Below, one piece after another: positions 50,105 to 62,300 of a stretch of 64,000 nucleotides of DNA. Where the stretch lies: positions 372,001-436,000 of the forward strand of contig SEMN01000101.1 of the NCBI GenBank assembly GCA_005408345.1, written 5' to 3'. Positions within the stretch are counted from its first letter, which is position 1. Each line of letters starts with the position of its first letter. The stretch comes from Macquaria australasica. Taxonomy: Eukaryota > Chordata > Actinopteri > Centrarchiformes > Percichthyidae. The notes under the pieces were generated by a model. The model had not been told where the DNA came from. It worked only from the letters and a program-made list of their open reading frames with translations, and did no database searches. The translations under genes and the position numbers were made by a program.

Positions 50105-52100
50105 ATTATGAAAAGGCAATTTGCAACAATTAAATGTGCATATATTGCTCTAAACTACAAATCTGCTGCAACTGAGAGGAACAGTAATGTTCACTTAACC
50201 CCATTTAGTGTAATTTATGGTCTGTAGTGTATGGTCACAGGACATCTTCTCAGCACACAGGAAGTAATACATTGAAATAAAGCAATAAGTGCTCAGGGCA
50301 GGGAGAGCTGGATGCACCAATTATGGTTGAACATGGTGTAAAAATATTTTCCTCTTCATGTCTGCCTCTGACAGCCACTACAAAAACATTAAGGTCCAAA
50401 GACAGTGCAGTTGAATAATGTTAAATGATTTTTGTGCAGATCTCATAAATTCACTTATTCGCCATGGTTGTTTGGGGCTGAAAGTGCAAGGCTGCAACAT
50501 TTATCAGACTGTAACTTCTTCAGGTTCATTTTGAAGTATATTTACAGACCAGTTTAAAAGAGAGCAGTGCTGAAACTGTTATTCCAGCATCCTAAAATAG
50601 CTTTATCTCAACTTACCTGTAATTTCACAGTGGCACTTTTCTGCAGAAGATGGATGGATTCAGGATGAATTAAAAAAGAGGCTGGGTGTCTAAGGTTCAT
50701 GTGGGTAATACCAACTATTTCTTGTCATTTTTCCTGCTGCAGTGTAACATATGATGAGGGTCTAGCTTCACTGCTTCCATAGGGTTTTTCACAGGACTTA
50801 TTTTATGCCAGATCCTACTGGAACAGAATCCAAGAGCTCCCAGTTCGGCCCCCAGCACTTATTTGTGAGGCCCTGCCATCATCACATGGCAACGGAAATA
50901 ATTAGCCTACCGCTTTCAAAAAGTCTTGGCCAATCTCACAGATTGCTTTCCCTCTCTCCAAACTTGACACAGCACTCGAAGACTGGTTATTCATGTTGCT
51001 TCTGATGAGGCTGCCATATAACACATACAGCATACAGACATAAATCACACACACTTTCTGCATCATGATCGACCAGCGTCAGCTAGTCTCAGCATTTGGT
51101 TTGAAGTCCATATAAACAATCACAACAGAAGAAGGGAAGGAGAAAATGAATGAATACACATTAAAAGGCCTATGGTATGGGGCCTGATGGTGAGCCCAGC
51201 TCAGGAAGAAAGCTATGAAGCTTGAGATGGTCACACAGCTGACAGCAGCACTCTTAACAGGTTCTGCTCTTTTTATAGCCCAGATAATACAACAGGGAAC
51301 AACTGGGAACCTTCTGTGGATCCTGTGGGCTCTGCCCTGTAAAATGTGGCTTCACACACACAAACACACATTTTACGCTGGGCTCACTCTCTCTGTCTAT
51401 ATCAAAGGCCCCACCATGCAGGGATTGACTTTTGTTTTTGGCAGCGTGAAAAAAGAGAAAACTTTATGATGTTTATTTCCCTCTGGTTTTATTTGACTGG
51501 TTTTGTTGTGGGGTAAGTGTGCTCGTTGTGTGTGACGTCTGTTTACAGCACAGGGAGTTGCTACTGTATGTTGTTGTTTGGTTTATTTGTGAGATTGACA
51601 GATTGTTTGTCTATGTTGGCTGTTTCTTCCACTACAATTGAAATTGCAGTCATTTGCTCCTGCCAAATGTCTGAAGGCAGAACAAATGAAGGAGGGAGAA
51701 AAGAGGAAAACATGCCTGCTTGTGCTGTTCTGGTCTGCTTTTAATATCGTATGTGGCATCTAGAGGGCTTATTGGTTGGTTTTAAGAGATAGGGGGAAAG
51801 CCCTGGGTCATTCACGTTGCTATGCTACTGCAGAAATGATGCACACATAAAGAATGCTGCATCCATGTTGCTGGGAACATCTTCAGGGGCTGATCAATGG
51901 CAATGCAGAGAATTCTAACAGGATGCTGACCTCTAGTGGAGAACTGCAACAAAAGACTGAGTTCAGTCATTTACATAGCAGCCATAAGGGAAAAAATTGA
52001 TTGTGTGACATAAATCAACTGCAAAAGGCAGAGTTTGCATAGATTCTCATATTTACTTAAAGTCCACAGCATGAGAACAAATCTATAAACAAATAAATAT
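50105..52100. other. Unassigned DNA downstream of mst1r
   Basis: No domain-bearing frame or clear repeat recognised. Confidence 0.45.
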
Positions 52101-53128
52101 TTTAATTTATTACACTATCTCAAAGACATTGTGTCAGAAATACAAGCAACAGGGTGATGTCTGATTGCTTTCAGAACATTGTGGTCAACATTGTGCCTTA
52201 CAAAGGTATGATCCAAAATACACAGTACAATCACTACACTGCAAAATAATTAAAAGCAAATGTGGAATTGTCATACTTAAACGTATATACACATGGGCTC
52301 TGCTACAGTACACTATGTTGTAGGCAGTAAAAAAAAAAAGCTAATGTGCCTCTGAATTACATAGATTTTACTTGTTTGCATTGTAGCTTTTTGTTTCCTC
52401 AATACTGTAGCCAACAACATTAGACTTGGACATGGACGAACTGACTTTGCATTTATAATGTCTACATTAATACCAGTTGGACAAGAAAAAAAACAGATAT
52501 CTGAAAAAGACTCCTGTGTGGGAACAGGTCAGTTCAACAATGAGTTAGATTTGGTTATCTATTTAGCCCTAGCCTGTGCCTTTCTTTGCATAATACTTTG
52601 GTGTTAGAAAACCCTTACTTCAGTCAGTCTGAACATACTCTGTTTTTACCATTGTTGGCTAGCTAGCTAGCCTGCAGGCTGATTCAGCGAACCAGTGTAA
52701 TGCTAATTAGCTTCTAATAGATACGTAGCAAGTGTTAACAACAAGGCTTGTTTTGTTTGGCTAGCTAACAAGCTAGTACTACAAAACTGATTAGACGTAT
52801 CATCAGTGACATCTGTTGGCAGTGAAAAATAACACAGAAACTAAATGTCTATTCAATACTTTTAAGATGACCAAGTCTGGAAGCTCACACTTTACTAAGC
52901 TATTGTTGCAAAAGTGACAGACCTCCAGTATGGCTGCCCAAGGATGTGCTGCGTCAGCTGAATGATCTTACTACCACTTTCATGCACACAAACAGTAGGC
53001 AGTATCTCTGTTTCATATGCTTTGTGGTAAGAGCCATGTTGTGACCGGGAAGAGGTTTCTTTTTTTTTTTTTGCTCTTGGCTGTCAGCACCGATACCAGT
53101 CTAAAGTCGAGAGAGGAAGAGGAGTGGA
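52101..53128 (-). other. mst1r 3' UTR with possible poly(A) signal
   Basis: Sequence following the mst1r stop codon on the minus strand. The nearest clear AATAAA on that strand is at 52111-52106, giving a UTR of about 1 kb. The tract at 53060-53072 is poly(A) in the transcript sense. The true 3' end cannot be proven from sequence alone. Confidence 0.35.
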
Positions 53129-53360
53129 TCAGGAAGAGTCTGAGCCTGAGTCTTCAATATCTGTGGAGTCGTATTCGTCAGCAGACTCTGTGAGGGCTGG
53201 GTAGGGCCGAGGCTGGTCCAGGTTGACGTAGGTAACATTCAGACTGATGTAGTGTTCTCCCTCCAGGCCAGACAGAATGGTGGAGACAGCCAACACCAAC
53301 GTAGCAAAGCTAGGCCTCAACTCTGGATCAGGGTCCCAGCACTGAAGCATAATGCTATAC
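53129..53360 (-). CDS. mst1r: mst1r last exon: end of kinase, docking tail, stop
   Basis: Last coding exon, from gattttccag to a stop at 53129. It encodes YSIMLQCWDPDPELRPSFAT, completing the kinase, then EGEHYISLNVTYVNLDQ. This is the bidentate docking site of MET family receptors; YVNL fits a GRB2 SH2 site (Y-x-N). The tail ends after an acidic, serine-rich run (DEYDSTDIEDSGSDSS), unlike the basic, proline-rich end of human RON as I remember it. Confidence 0.95.
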
Positions 53361-56300
53361 CTGGAAAATCACAGAAACAACACCAGAAATTATACTGTGG
53401 TCAGGTAAATGATAAGGAGTGTTATCAGCCAAAATAAAGTTGTCCTGAACATCAGCCAGTTATAGGAATAGTTCGACAATTTGCGAAATACGCTTTCTTG
53501 CTGAAAGTTAGATGAGAAGATCATTACCACTGTCATATCTGTATGGTAAAGATGTAGCTTAGCTTAGCATAAAACTGGAAACAGCTAGCCTGGCTCTGTC
53601 CAAAGGTGGCAAAATCCAACCTACCAGCACCTCTAAAGCTCATAACACGTTATATTCTGTTTGTTCTGTCCGTACAAAAACATAAGTGCAAAAAAGACAA
53701 TGTGCCGTTTTACAAGGGGTTGTGTGCCAAACTATTTGTAGCCCAGGGCAAAGAAATAGTCCGGCACATAACTCCCCGTAAAATGACAAATTGTTCCAGT
53801 ACGGATTAAACAAACAAAATATATTATTATATTAATTAGTGAACTTTAGAGGTGCTGGTAGGCGGATTTTGTTACCTTTGGGCAGAGCCAGGCTAGCTTT
53901 TCCATTTACAGTGTTTATACTAAGCTTAGCTAACCATCTGTTGGCTCTGGCTTCATACTGAATGGACAGACATGAAAGTGGTATCAATCTTCTTTTCTAA
54001 GTTTCATCAAAAAAGCAAAATTTCCCAAAAGGTCCCTTTTATGTCCTATGTTGGGGGTCTACATGGGTCCCTGGTTGACACTTTTCCATGAGTCTTTAAC
54101 CCACGTTGGATGTGTGACAAGGCCTCAGTGGACAAGGGATATGAATGGTTGATTTATTCTCCATCAATCTGTAAGTTGGTGGGCAGAAGCTTACAGTCCA
54201 AGGTATTTATCATTAAAACAGCAAAAACATGTCGGCTGTTCCTTGTTAAGTCACACCAGTGTGTGTGTGTGTGTGTGTGTGTGTTTGTGTGGTTTTGCAT
54301 GTGTGTGAAGGAAGCACTGTTCTTCGAGGTGTCTTGTAGACATACACATTAACTCCCAAACTGCATTGCTTAACCGCGTTGGGATATCAAGTAGTGGACA
54401 ATTTACGGGTTTCACACTACTGAGTTACCATTCGAACATCTTGTTATTACTGCTTGGACTTTGTGCCAGGACTTTTCTTTTCCGTTTAGCTGGAAATCTG
54501 TGTAGTATTGTAGTACATCCTTTAATTCTGTGAAGTTTTAAAATGGATTGTGGTGGCGGGGCGTGGTTTAGCGCTCAGCTGCAGAGGAGAGAGGTGGGGG
54601 AGTGGCTCAGGGAGTCAGGGCAGCACACAGGTGCCGCAAATGATAATCAGCGTGTGTGTGTTTATCAGTAGCGGCAGCCTAGGGAGAGGGGGGATGGAGC
54701 TGGAGAGCGGAGAAGGACACACGGCAGAGCTGCCAGGCACCCAGAGAAGAGAAGGAAACGACGGCTTCCCCGCACGGAAACGAAGGGAAAAAGGACAGTC
54801 GGGTTGTATGTGTGTGTTGCAAGTGAGCTCAGTGAAGCAAAATAAAGGGCCAGACCAGGCCATAAATGGTAAAGTTGTGTGTGCGCTTCTGTCAGCGGAA
54901 CCCGCGAGAGCAAGGAACCTTGCTACATGGATGTTAACAACTAAGCAACACATTTACAATCATTCTAATTCAACAAAATGAGCAATATAATGCTATTACT
55001 GCTACTACTTACAAAGGGTCAGGGCAGTACTGAGGCTGGGGAAGCCTCCTGCCCTTCAGTAAGTAATGTGTTATGTCATAAGGGTCAACCTCTGGGTAGG
55101 GGCTCGCTCCTCTGGTCAGCATCTCCCACATCAGCACACCAAAGGACCACTGCATCAGGAAAAGCAAAAGTTACAGCAAATTCCAGTACACTTGTACAGA
55201 CCTGAACTCCCAATCAGTATTGTGTTGTGTACATGGGTTAAGAAAAGTTTAAAAACCTATATACAACTCTAAAGGTGTGAGGCAATCCAGAAGATTTAAT
55301 GCATAATCCAACCAAGTGGCAATCAATGTAAAATGCTATGTAGAGCAAGTGTTTCCCAAACTATTTTGCCTGTGACCCCTCAAACCAAAGCCATGTCTAC
55401 AGATGGCGACCAGTCCTCATTTGTTTGCCCTTGTTTTATTTGAATAATTTTTAAAAGCCTAAAGAGGTCAAAGGATGCAGTAGTTTACAAGGGGAAAAAA
55501 TCAAAGATTAGAAAAAAAAACTAAATTTGTGAAGCATAAAATGTTGGGGACCACTGATGTAGACAACAACATATGACAGTATACTGATTATTGCCATATA
55601 TTAACATGGTAATATTTGTTAAAAGGAAACATCTCAAACATTTTTGAACCGGACACATAATTACTGTGCTCCTGATAATGCAATTTTTCTACCTAATACC
55701 TACAAAAAAGACAAATACATCATGCATTAAACATTGATTTCCACCCCTACGAACATTGACAAGTGTCCCTCAGTACCAAAACGTTGACATCAGATCTTGA
55801 TTATACTAAGGTAGATCTTCTTTTGCTTACCACATCGGACTTGGAGGTGAATTTCTGTGTCTGCAGACTCTCGATGGCCATCCACTTGACAGGCAGCTTA
55901 GCCTTCCTGTGATCCTGAACACTGTAATACTCCTTATCAAAAACATCTCTGGCCATGCCAAAGTCTGCCACTTTGACTGTATATGACTCGTCCAGCCTAA
56001 AGGCAGTAAAAGTAAGATAACATTTTTGTTGCAAACATACTTATGATGCAACAATCTCAAGCAAATGTGTACCATGAAACATCTTCCTACACTAAATCAG
56101 ACAGATTCAGTTCTAATGGCAGTGAATAAATTGCAGATTTCTCTGCACATCACATTGACTCACATGCAGTTGCGTGCTGCGAGATCTCTGTGCACAAACT
56201 TCTTCTGAGCCAAATACTCCATCCCCTTGGCAACCTGCAGCCCGAAGCCAATCAGATCCTTTACGGTGGGGTTCTAAAAAAATCACATGACAAAAACACC

Positions 56301-59300
56301 GACTTAAAACAGTTGTACATGTTACATAGTTGGCTAGGCAGAAAACAGATGGTTGTACATAAATCAGATGATTAATTTCCACTGTTTTAATGTGGCTGTC
56401 ACACCCTCTTCTCGCAGCGTATGAAGTGCCGCAGGTCCCCGTGTTTCATGTACGGTAGCACCACTAGAGGGAGCCCTTCCTGTGGCAGCAGGATGCCCAG
56501 CAGAGACAGCACATTACTGTGGTGGAAACCCTTCATAATGATACCTTCCTTCAGAAACTGCTCCACCTCCTCGACATCTGTTATTCCTGATGACACACAC
56601 ACACACACATAAACATCATGGACTAAAATCTAAAGGAAGGAAGACACTGAAATCACAAATTTAAAAGGTACTCAGAAAACCTAAATCCTATGGCAATTTG
56701 TTCCACAGCAGAGGAACCGAAGAGAATGTGCTATATCAACACTCAAGAAGCGGATATTACTCACTATTCAAAGACTTGACAGCACAGTGGATTTCTCTGT
56801 TGTTGTGATCTGTGAAGTAGCCATGATAGACAGTGCCAAAATGACCTGCAGGAAAAAAACAAAAAGACAGAATGACTCAGGACTGCTGCTGTTCCTTCAA
56901 AACAGGAGAACAAGATTTTTGTTGCAGATAGAGGCAGTGGAGTACCCTTACCCTTCCCTATGATCCGGTGGTGCTGCACAATAAGCATCTCAGCGGGAAT
57001 AAGAACATCCTTCACCTCCTCCAGCAGCTCTGGCCTAAAACTGGAGATGGAGATCTTCTCTGCAGGCATGAGGGGAGTGAGCGTAGGATCTGTGCTGCCT
57101 GCAGCGTAGGCCAGGCTGGGGAAAACCACAGGCCCCACAAGTGGTGTAGGAGGACTCAGGGATACTACTGGAAAAAGTCCAGAGAGAGGGGTTTATTAAT
57201 GAGAGTTGCGAAGGTATGTGTGTCAGAAGTAAATTAGCTATACAGTATTACAGTATAGTATGATAAGTGCTTAGCTACACAGTCACCTCTCCTGTAGTCT
57301 CCAACAGGCGACAGGTCCACATTATTTGTACCAGAGCGGTGAGCACTGTGGGCCAAACGGGTCTCTACCATGGAGGCTGAAAAACATTTCACAACACTTT
57401 TTAATAATCAACCCCAGGAACACCTGTATATCTCACGCAACACCAGGGATGTTCTAGTTGAAAGACTCGTGTAATACATCCCAAATTCCCACCCACAGCC
57501 GGTAGCAATTGTATAAACAGGTCTGACCAAGGTCCACATAACAGAGAGGAGCCCACCTTTCTTCTTCTTCCTTAAGTGTTTCATGACAACAAATGCCAGC
57601 ACCGCGCCGGCTACCAGAGCCGCCAGGATCCCCAGAACAATGCCCACCATGTAGTGGTTGCTGACCCTCACCACTGTGCCAACGTTGTGGACCTGCCCAT
57701 TAATGGAGATCTAAAGAACAGAGTCCATTATACACAGTGAATACCATTATTATTGCATTATTATCAGTCCTTTTCTTGTAACTGCCCCAATGGGAAAACA
57801 TGAATTAATAAGTTACAAGATATTTACACTGAGACTGGCTGTTTTCTGTCACACATGGATGACTTTAAAGCTCTGACTCCTGTGTGTGAAAGCATATGGC
57901 TAACTACTAAAAATGTTCAAATCTACCTCTGCGTTGGCTCAGGAGTAAGTTAAATGATTCTTTTGTGTTAGATGACTCAAACCTTCTTCAGACACACAGC
58001 ACACATATCCAGTTGTGTTGCCTTCCGGATGTGGTTGCTTTTCTCAATCCAGCATGGTTGATGGTTTGCTACTGATTAATTTAAAAGTAAACTAGTTCTT
58101 GACAAACACTTACAGTAAAGAAAGTGTTTGATATTTTGGTAAATGCGCTTATTCGCTTTCTTGCCATGAGATGAGAAGATCAATACCACTCTACATTGAT
58201 CTACGTTTCAACTCTCACCTATGGTCATGAGCATTGGGTAGTGACAGAAAGAATGAGATCACGGATACAAGCAGCCAAAATTAGTTTTCTCCACAGGCTG
58301 GCTGGGCTCACCCTTAGGGTGTAGAGTTGGTGGTTTTATGGTGGGGTTATGTGCTGGACTACTTTTTGGCCAGGCGCAGTGACTTCCTGTAGTCTTGTCC
58401 CAGTGAGGTTTCCAGGCAACCAGTGGAGACTTCAGGAAGTTACTGTGTCCGGCTAAGAAATAGTCCAGATTAATAAATTTTAGAGGAGCCGGTAGGTGGA
58501 TTTTGTTACCTTTGGACAGAGCCAGGCTAGCTATTTCCTTCAGTTTCCAGTCTCTTGTGCTAAACTAAGCTAACTGACTGCTGGTGGAAGCCTCAAAATT
58601 ATCATACAGACATGAGATTATCGAACTCTCGGCAGCAAATAAGCGTATTCCCAAAATGTTGTACTATTCCTTTACGTTTTACTGATTTTGAATGCTAGCA
58701 TTAACTATCTCGCTAGCTGTTAGCATGCAGATATGCTAATGTGTCAGAGTTTCTTGGGTTTGTGTATAGAAAATGAAAAATGTGTAATTTATTTTGCAAA
58801 ATAATCTTTACTATCTTTACTAGAAATATATTGAGTTTTTTTTCCAGCATTATCATGGCTGCTTGACAGTGTACTTGCACAATGTACAAGAATGGTTGGT
58901 GACAGGCACATGCGTGACCTGGGGCCACGTGTTGCATGCTGGATCCAGGTAAGTCAGTCAGTTAATCATCATCTAAACCTCCAGTCTGACTAACCTTCAC
59001 TGGCAGTCCCTCACTGGGGATGGTCATGTTTTTGGGGATCCTGCAGGTGATCTCATTATCCAGGACTTTAGCATCACAATTAACACCTGCCACCGTCATA
59101 ATGATGGTCATACAGGAGCTCACCAGATTCAGCTTTTGATGCTGTGTACAGAGAGGTCAAATCAAGAGAGGTAAAAGTTATTTAAAAACCTATAATAAAT
59201 ATTTTAAAAATTGATTTATTTTGTCATTAATTTAAAATCAAATATCCTCAGAGCAATTTCTTACATGTAGTGACACTTCATCAAACCCAGGGTACAAATT

Positions 59301-62300
59301 CAGCACGTGTCCCTCTGTTTCAAAAGGTATGGGCTCGCCATAGGGGTGGTAGGAGAACTCTTTGTTCCAAAGTCCCAACGCTCCGTCCATGTCAAAAGAA
59401 AGCTCTCCTTCCTCTGTCTCTTCCCTGGGGAACACAGGAGAGATACACTCCATCCGTGTGGGCAAGGACTTGCCTATGCACTCCTGAAATAAAACAGTGT
59501 AATGATACTTTAATGCTAAGACCATACAGTAAAATGTAAGCATATGACCATCTAAAACTGTAGACTGATTAAAGGAATAATGCTTTTGAATGTTTCTACT
59601 GTACATTAGGATGAACACTGTACCCTTATCACAGGTTTTAAGTGGCTTTCATTGGGTTTAAAGCGAATGATGGTGCGGTAAACAGAATCCAGGTTCTCCC
59701 CCTCAATCACAATCTTTGAACCCCTGCAATTCAGACAAATGTGAGAGATGGTTACATTTTCATGTCAGGGGAAATAAGACCATTTCCTGTTAAAACTGAA
59801 TTTGTCATATGCAAAAGATGAGAGAAAAGTTGAGAAAATGTGTTGTAAATACAGTTTTTTTTTTAACTTGTGTTCCCTTTGTCTTGATAAAATGGGTTGA
59901 TTTCCAGATCAAAATACACATACACAGCAGCTGTTTGTGCTGGAGGTCTCACTGGCCTACCTGTCAAAGCTACAGCCAGGCAGGACGGCTGTAATCTGTG
60001 GGTTTTCTCTGTAGTAAAACACCTTTGTGGTGAGGACAGGAGACTTGTCGATGAAAACACTCAGAGGGACATCCCTCACCTCTGAGATGTGCTGGGACAG
60101 ACAGATGATGGAGGACATATTGCCTTTAGGCTTTGTGACTCTGTAGAGAGACAGAGGTATGTGAATTACATGTTGTGACAGATAAACTGTAGTAGATCAA
60201 AAAGCTTTGTGCTTTTAAATATATTTTGCATGTTCAATAAGATAACATCTGCGGTAGAAAATAGTTCTGTTCTGAGTCTTTGGATGCCAAGACTAAGAGT
60301 TAGCCGGTAGTTACCCAAACCATAAATATTCTACACACAAGTTGGAACACATTTGCTTAATAGGTCATGGCAATAAAAATGTTCTAAGCAGCAACTCATC
60401 TTCTTAACCTCTAGAAAGTATGGCAACTACACAAAGTTGTGTGACCGGTTATTCAAAAAATTTGAGGTAAGTGAGATAAAAACAGATAAGGGGAGGTTTA
60501 TTTCCAGACCTCTTTATAGGACAGGGCACGTCATTGAGAGTGACTTTCCTGGTCTTCCCAGCATCCAAGTGAGGTCCAGTCACTGTGATTAGTGTGCCCC
60601 CAACACGAGGCCCATAGTTGGGCTGGATTTCTGTGATGTTGGGAATCTGGAGGGACAGCAGCTTATTATAGTATTTCAAACTTCTTTTTTTTCAAAGTGG
60701 TTCCATAGATTAAATAGCTTATAAAAACATTTATAGCTTGTATGTTGTAATGAGGTTATAAGTAGATGACAATTGCAAAGATCACCACAAATGTGAATCC
60801 TGGCATCTCTGCCTTCCCGTCAATAGAGTAGCGTCCATCCACCTTGCCCTCATGCACCTCCACTGTAATGTTGACTGGTTTGGACAGCTCAGTGGCCCCA
60901 GAGCGAATCTTACACACCAGGCTGAAGAACAGCACAACAAAACACTGGGTAACACAAGGAAAAATTAAATTGTTGGACTTTAAACAGCATTAGGAGACAA
61001 TAGTTACTGTTGTTTCAACAGGTTAGCTTTACTGCTAAAGAAGAAGAAGGAGAACTACTTTATAAGTCCCATTGGGGAAATTCAATTTTTTCACTCCGTT
61101 ATTTTCTTTCATTTACACACACACAGGCCCGAAATTCACACACATACACAAACAAACCCTTCGGTTCCCAAGCCAAGTCTCCATGGACTGAGCTACTGCT
61201 GCCCCCAGCAATAACATACAGCTTTCAAGTTGAATTGAATTGAATTGAATTGAATGCCTTTATTGTCATTATACAAAGTACAATGAGATTAAAAGGGCAA
61301 CTCCTTAAAGTGCACATAGAAAACAAAACCTATATAAAAATAAATGAATAGATAAACAAACAAAACATTATATAGATATAAATAATATAAATATAAATAT
61401 TGCACAGGTATTAAAAAGATGAAAGTAATGTCAGTGCAGGTGTGAGTTCAGTGCATTAACAGCTTTGGGAAAGAAGCTGTTTTTGAGTCTATTGGTTTTT
61501 GATCGTATAGACCTGTAGCGCCTGCCAGAGGGCAACAGGTCAAAGAGGTGGAAACCGGGGTGAGTGTTGTCCTTTAAGATGTTCTTGGCTCTGCTAAGAC
61601 AACGGGAGTTGTAGATGTCTGACAGGGAGGGCAGAGGACAGCCGATGATCTTCTGTGCTGTTTTAACCACTCTCTGCATCCTCTTCCTGTCTACTTCAGT
61701 GCAGCTGGAGTACCATACTGTAGTAGCGTAGGTCAGCAGGCTCTCAATTGAGGAGCGATAGAAGCTCACCAGCAGCTGAGTGTTGAGCTGTTCCTTCCTG
61801 AGCACTCTCAGGAAGTGTAACCGCTGCTGGGCCCGCTTGACCACTGCTGTGGTGTTCGCAGACCAGGAAAGGTCAGCAGAGATGTGGACACCTAGAAATT
61901 TTAAGGACTGGACCCTCTCTACACATTCATTGTTGATGTACAAGGGGACGTGGTCGGCACTGTTCCGCCTAAAGTCCAGGATGATTTCTTTGGTTTTTGT
62001 GATGTTCAGTGTAAGGTTGTTCACTGAGCACCACTCACTAAGTCGCAGGACCTCGTCCCTGTAGGCCAGGGGTGTCAAACTCATTTTAGTTCATGGGCCA
62101 CATGCGGCCCAGTTTCGTCTCAAGTGGGCCGGACCAGTAAAACACCTGCAGATTCTTCCCTTTTCTTCTATGTGAAGAAGCACATTCTGAAGATGGTCAC
62201 AATGAATTAACAACGCACGTACACAACAGATGATGAGACGTGCGATCTCAACAGTCATCATGTGCATCAGTTTAACAGCAGCCTTTGCTGGACCTGTTGG

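Noticed and set aside
59270..60085. Plus-strand frames opposite mst1r exons
   Set aside because: Antisense shadows; the minus strand gives consistent splice phases and domain matches.
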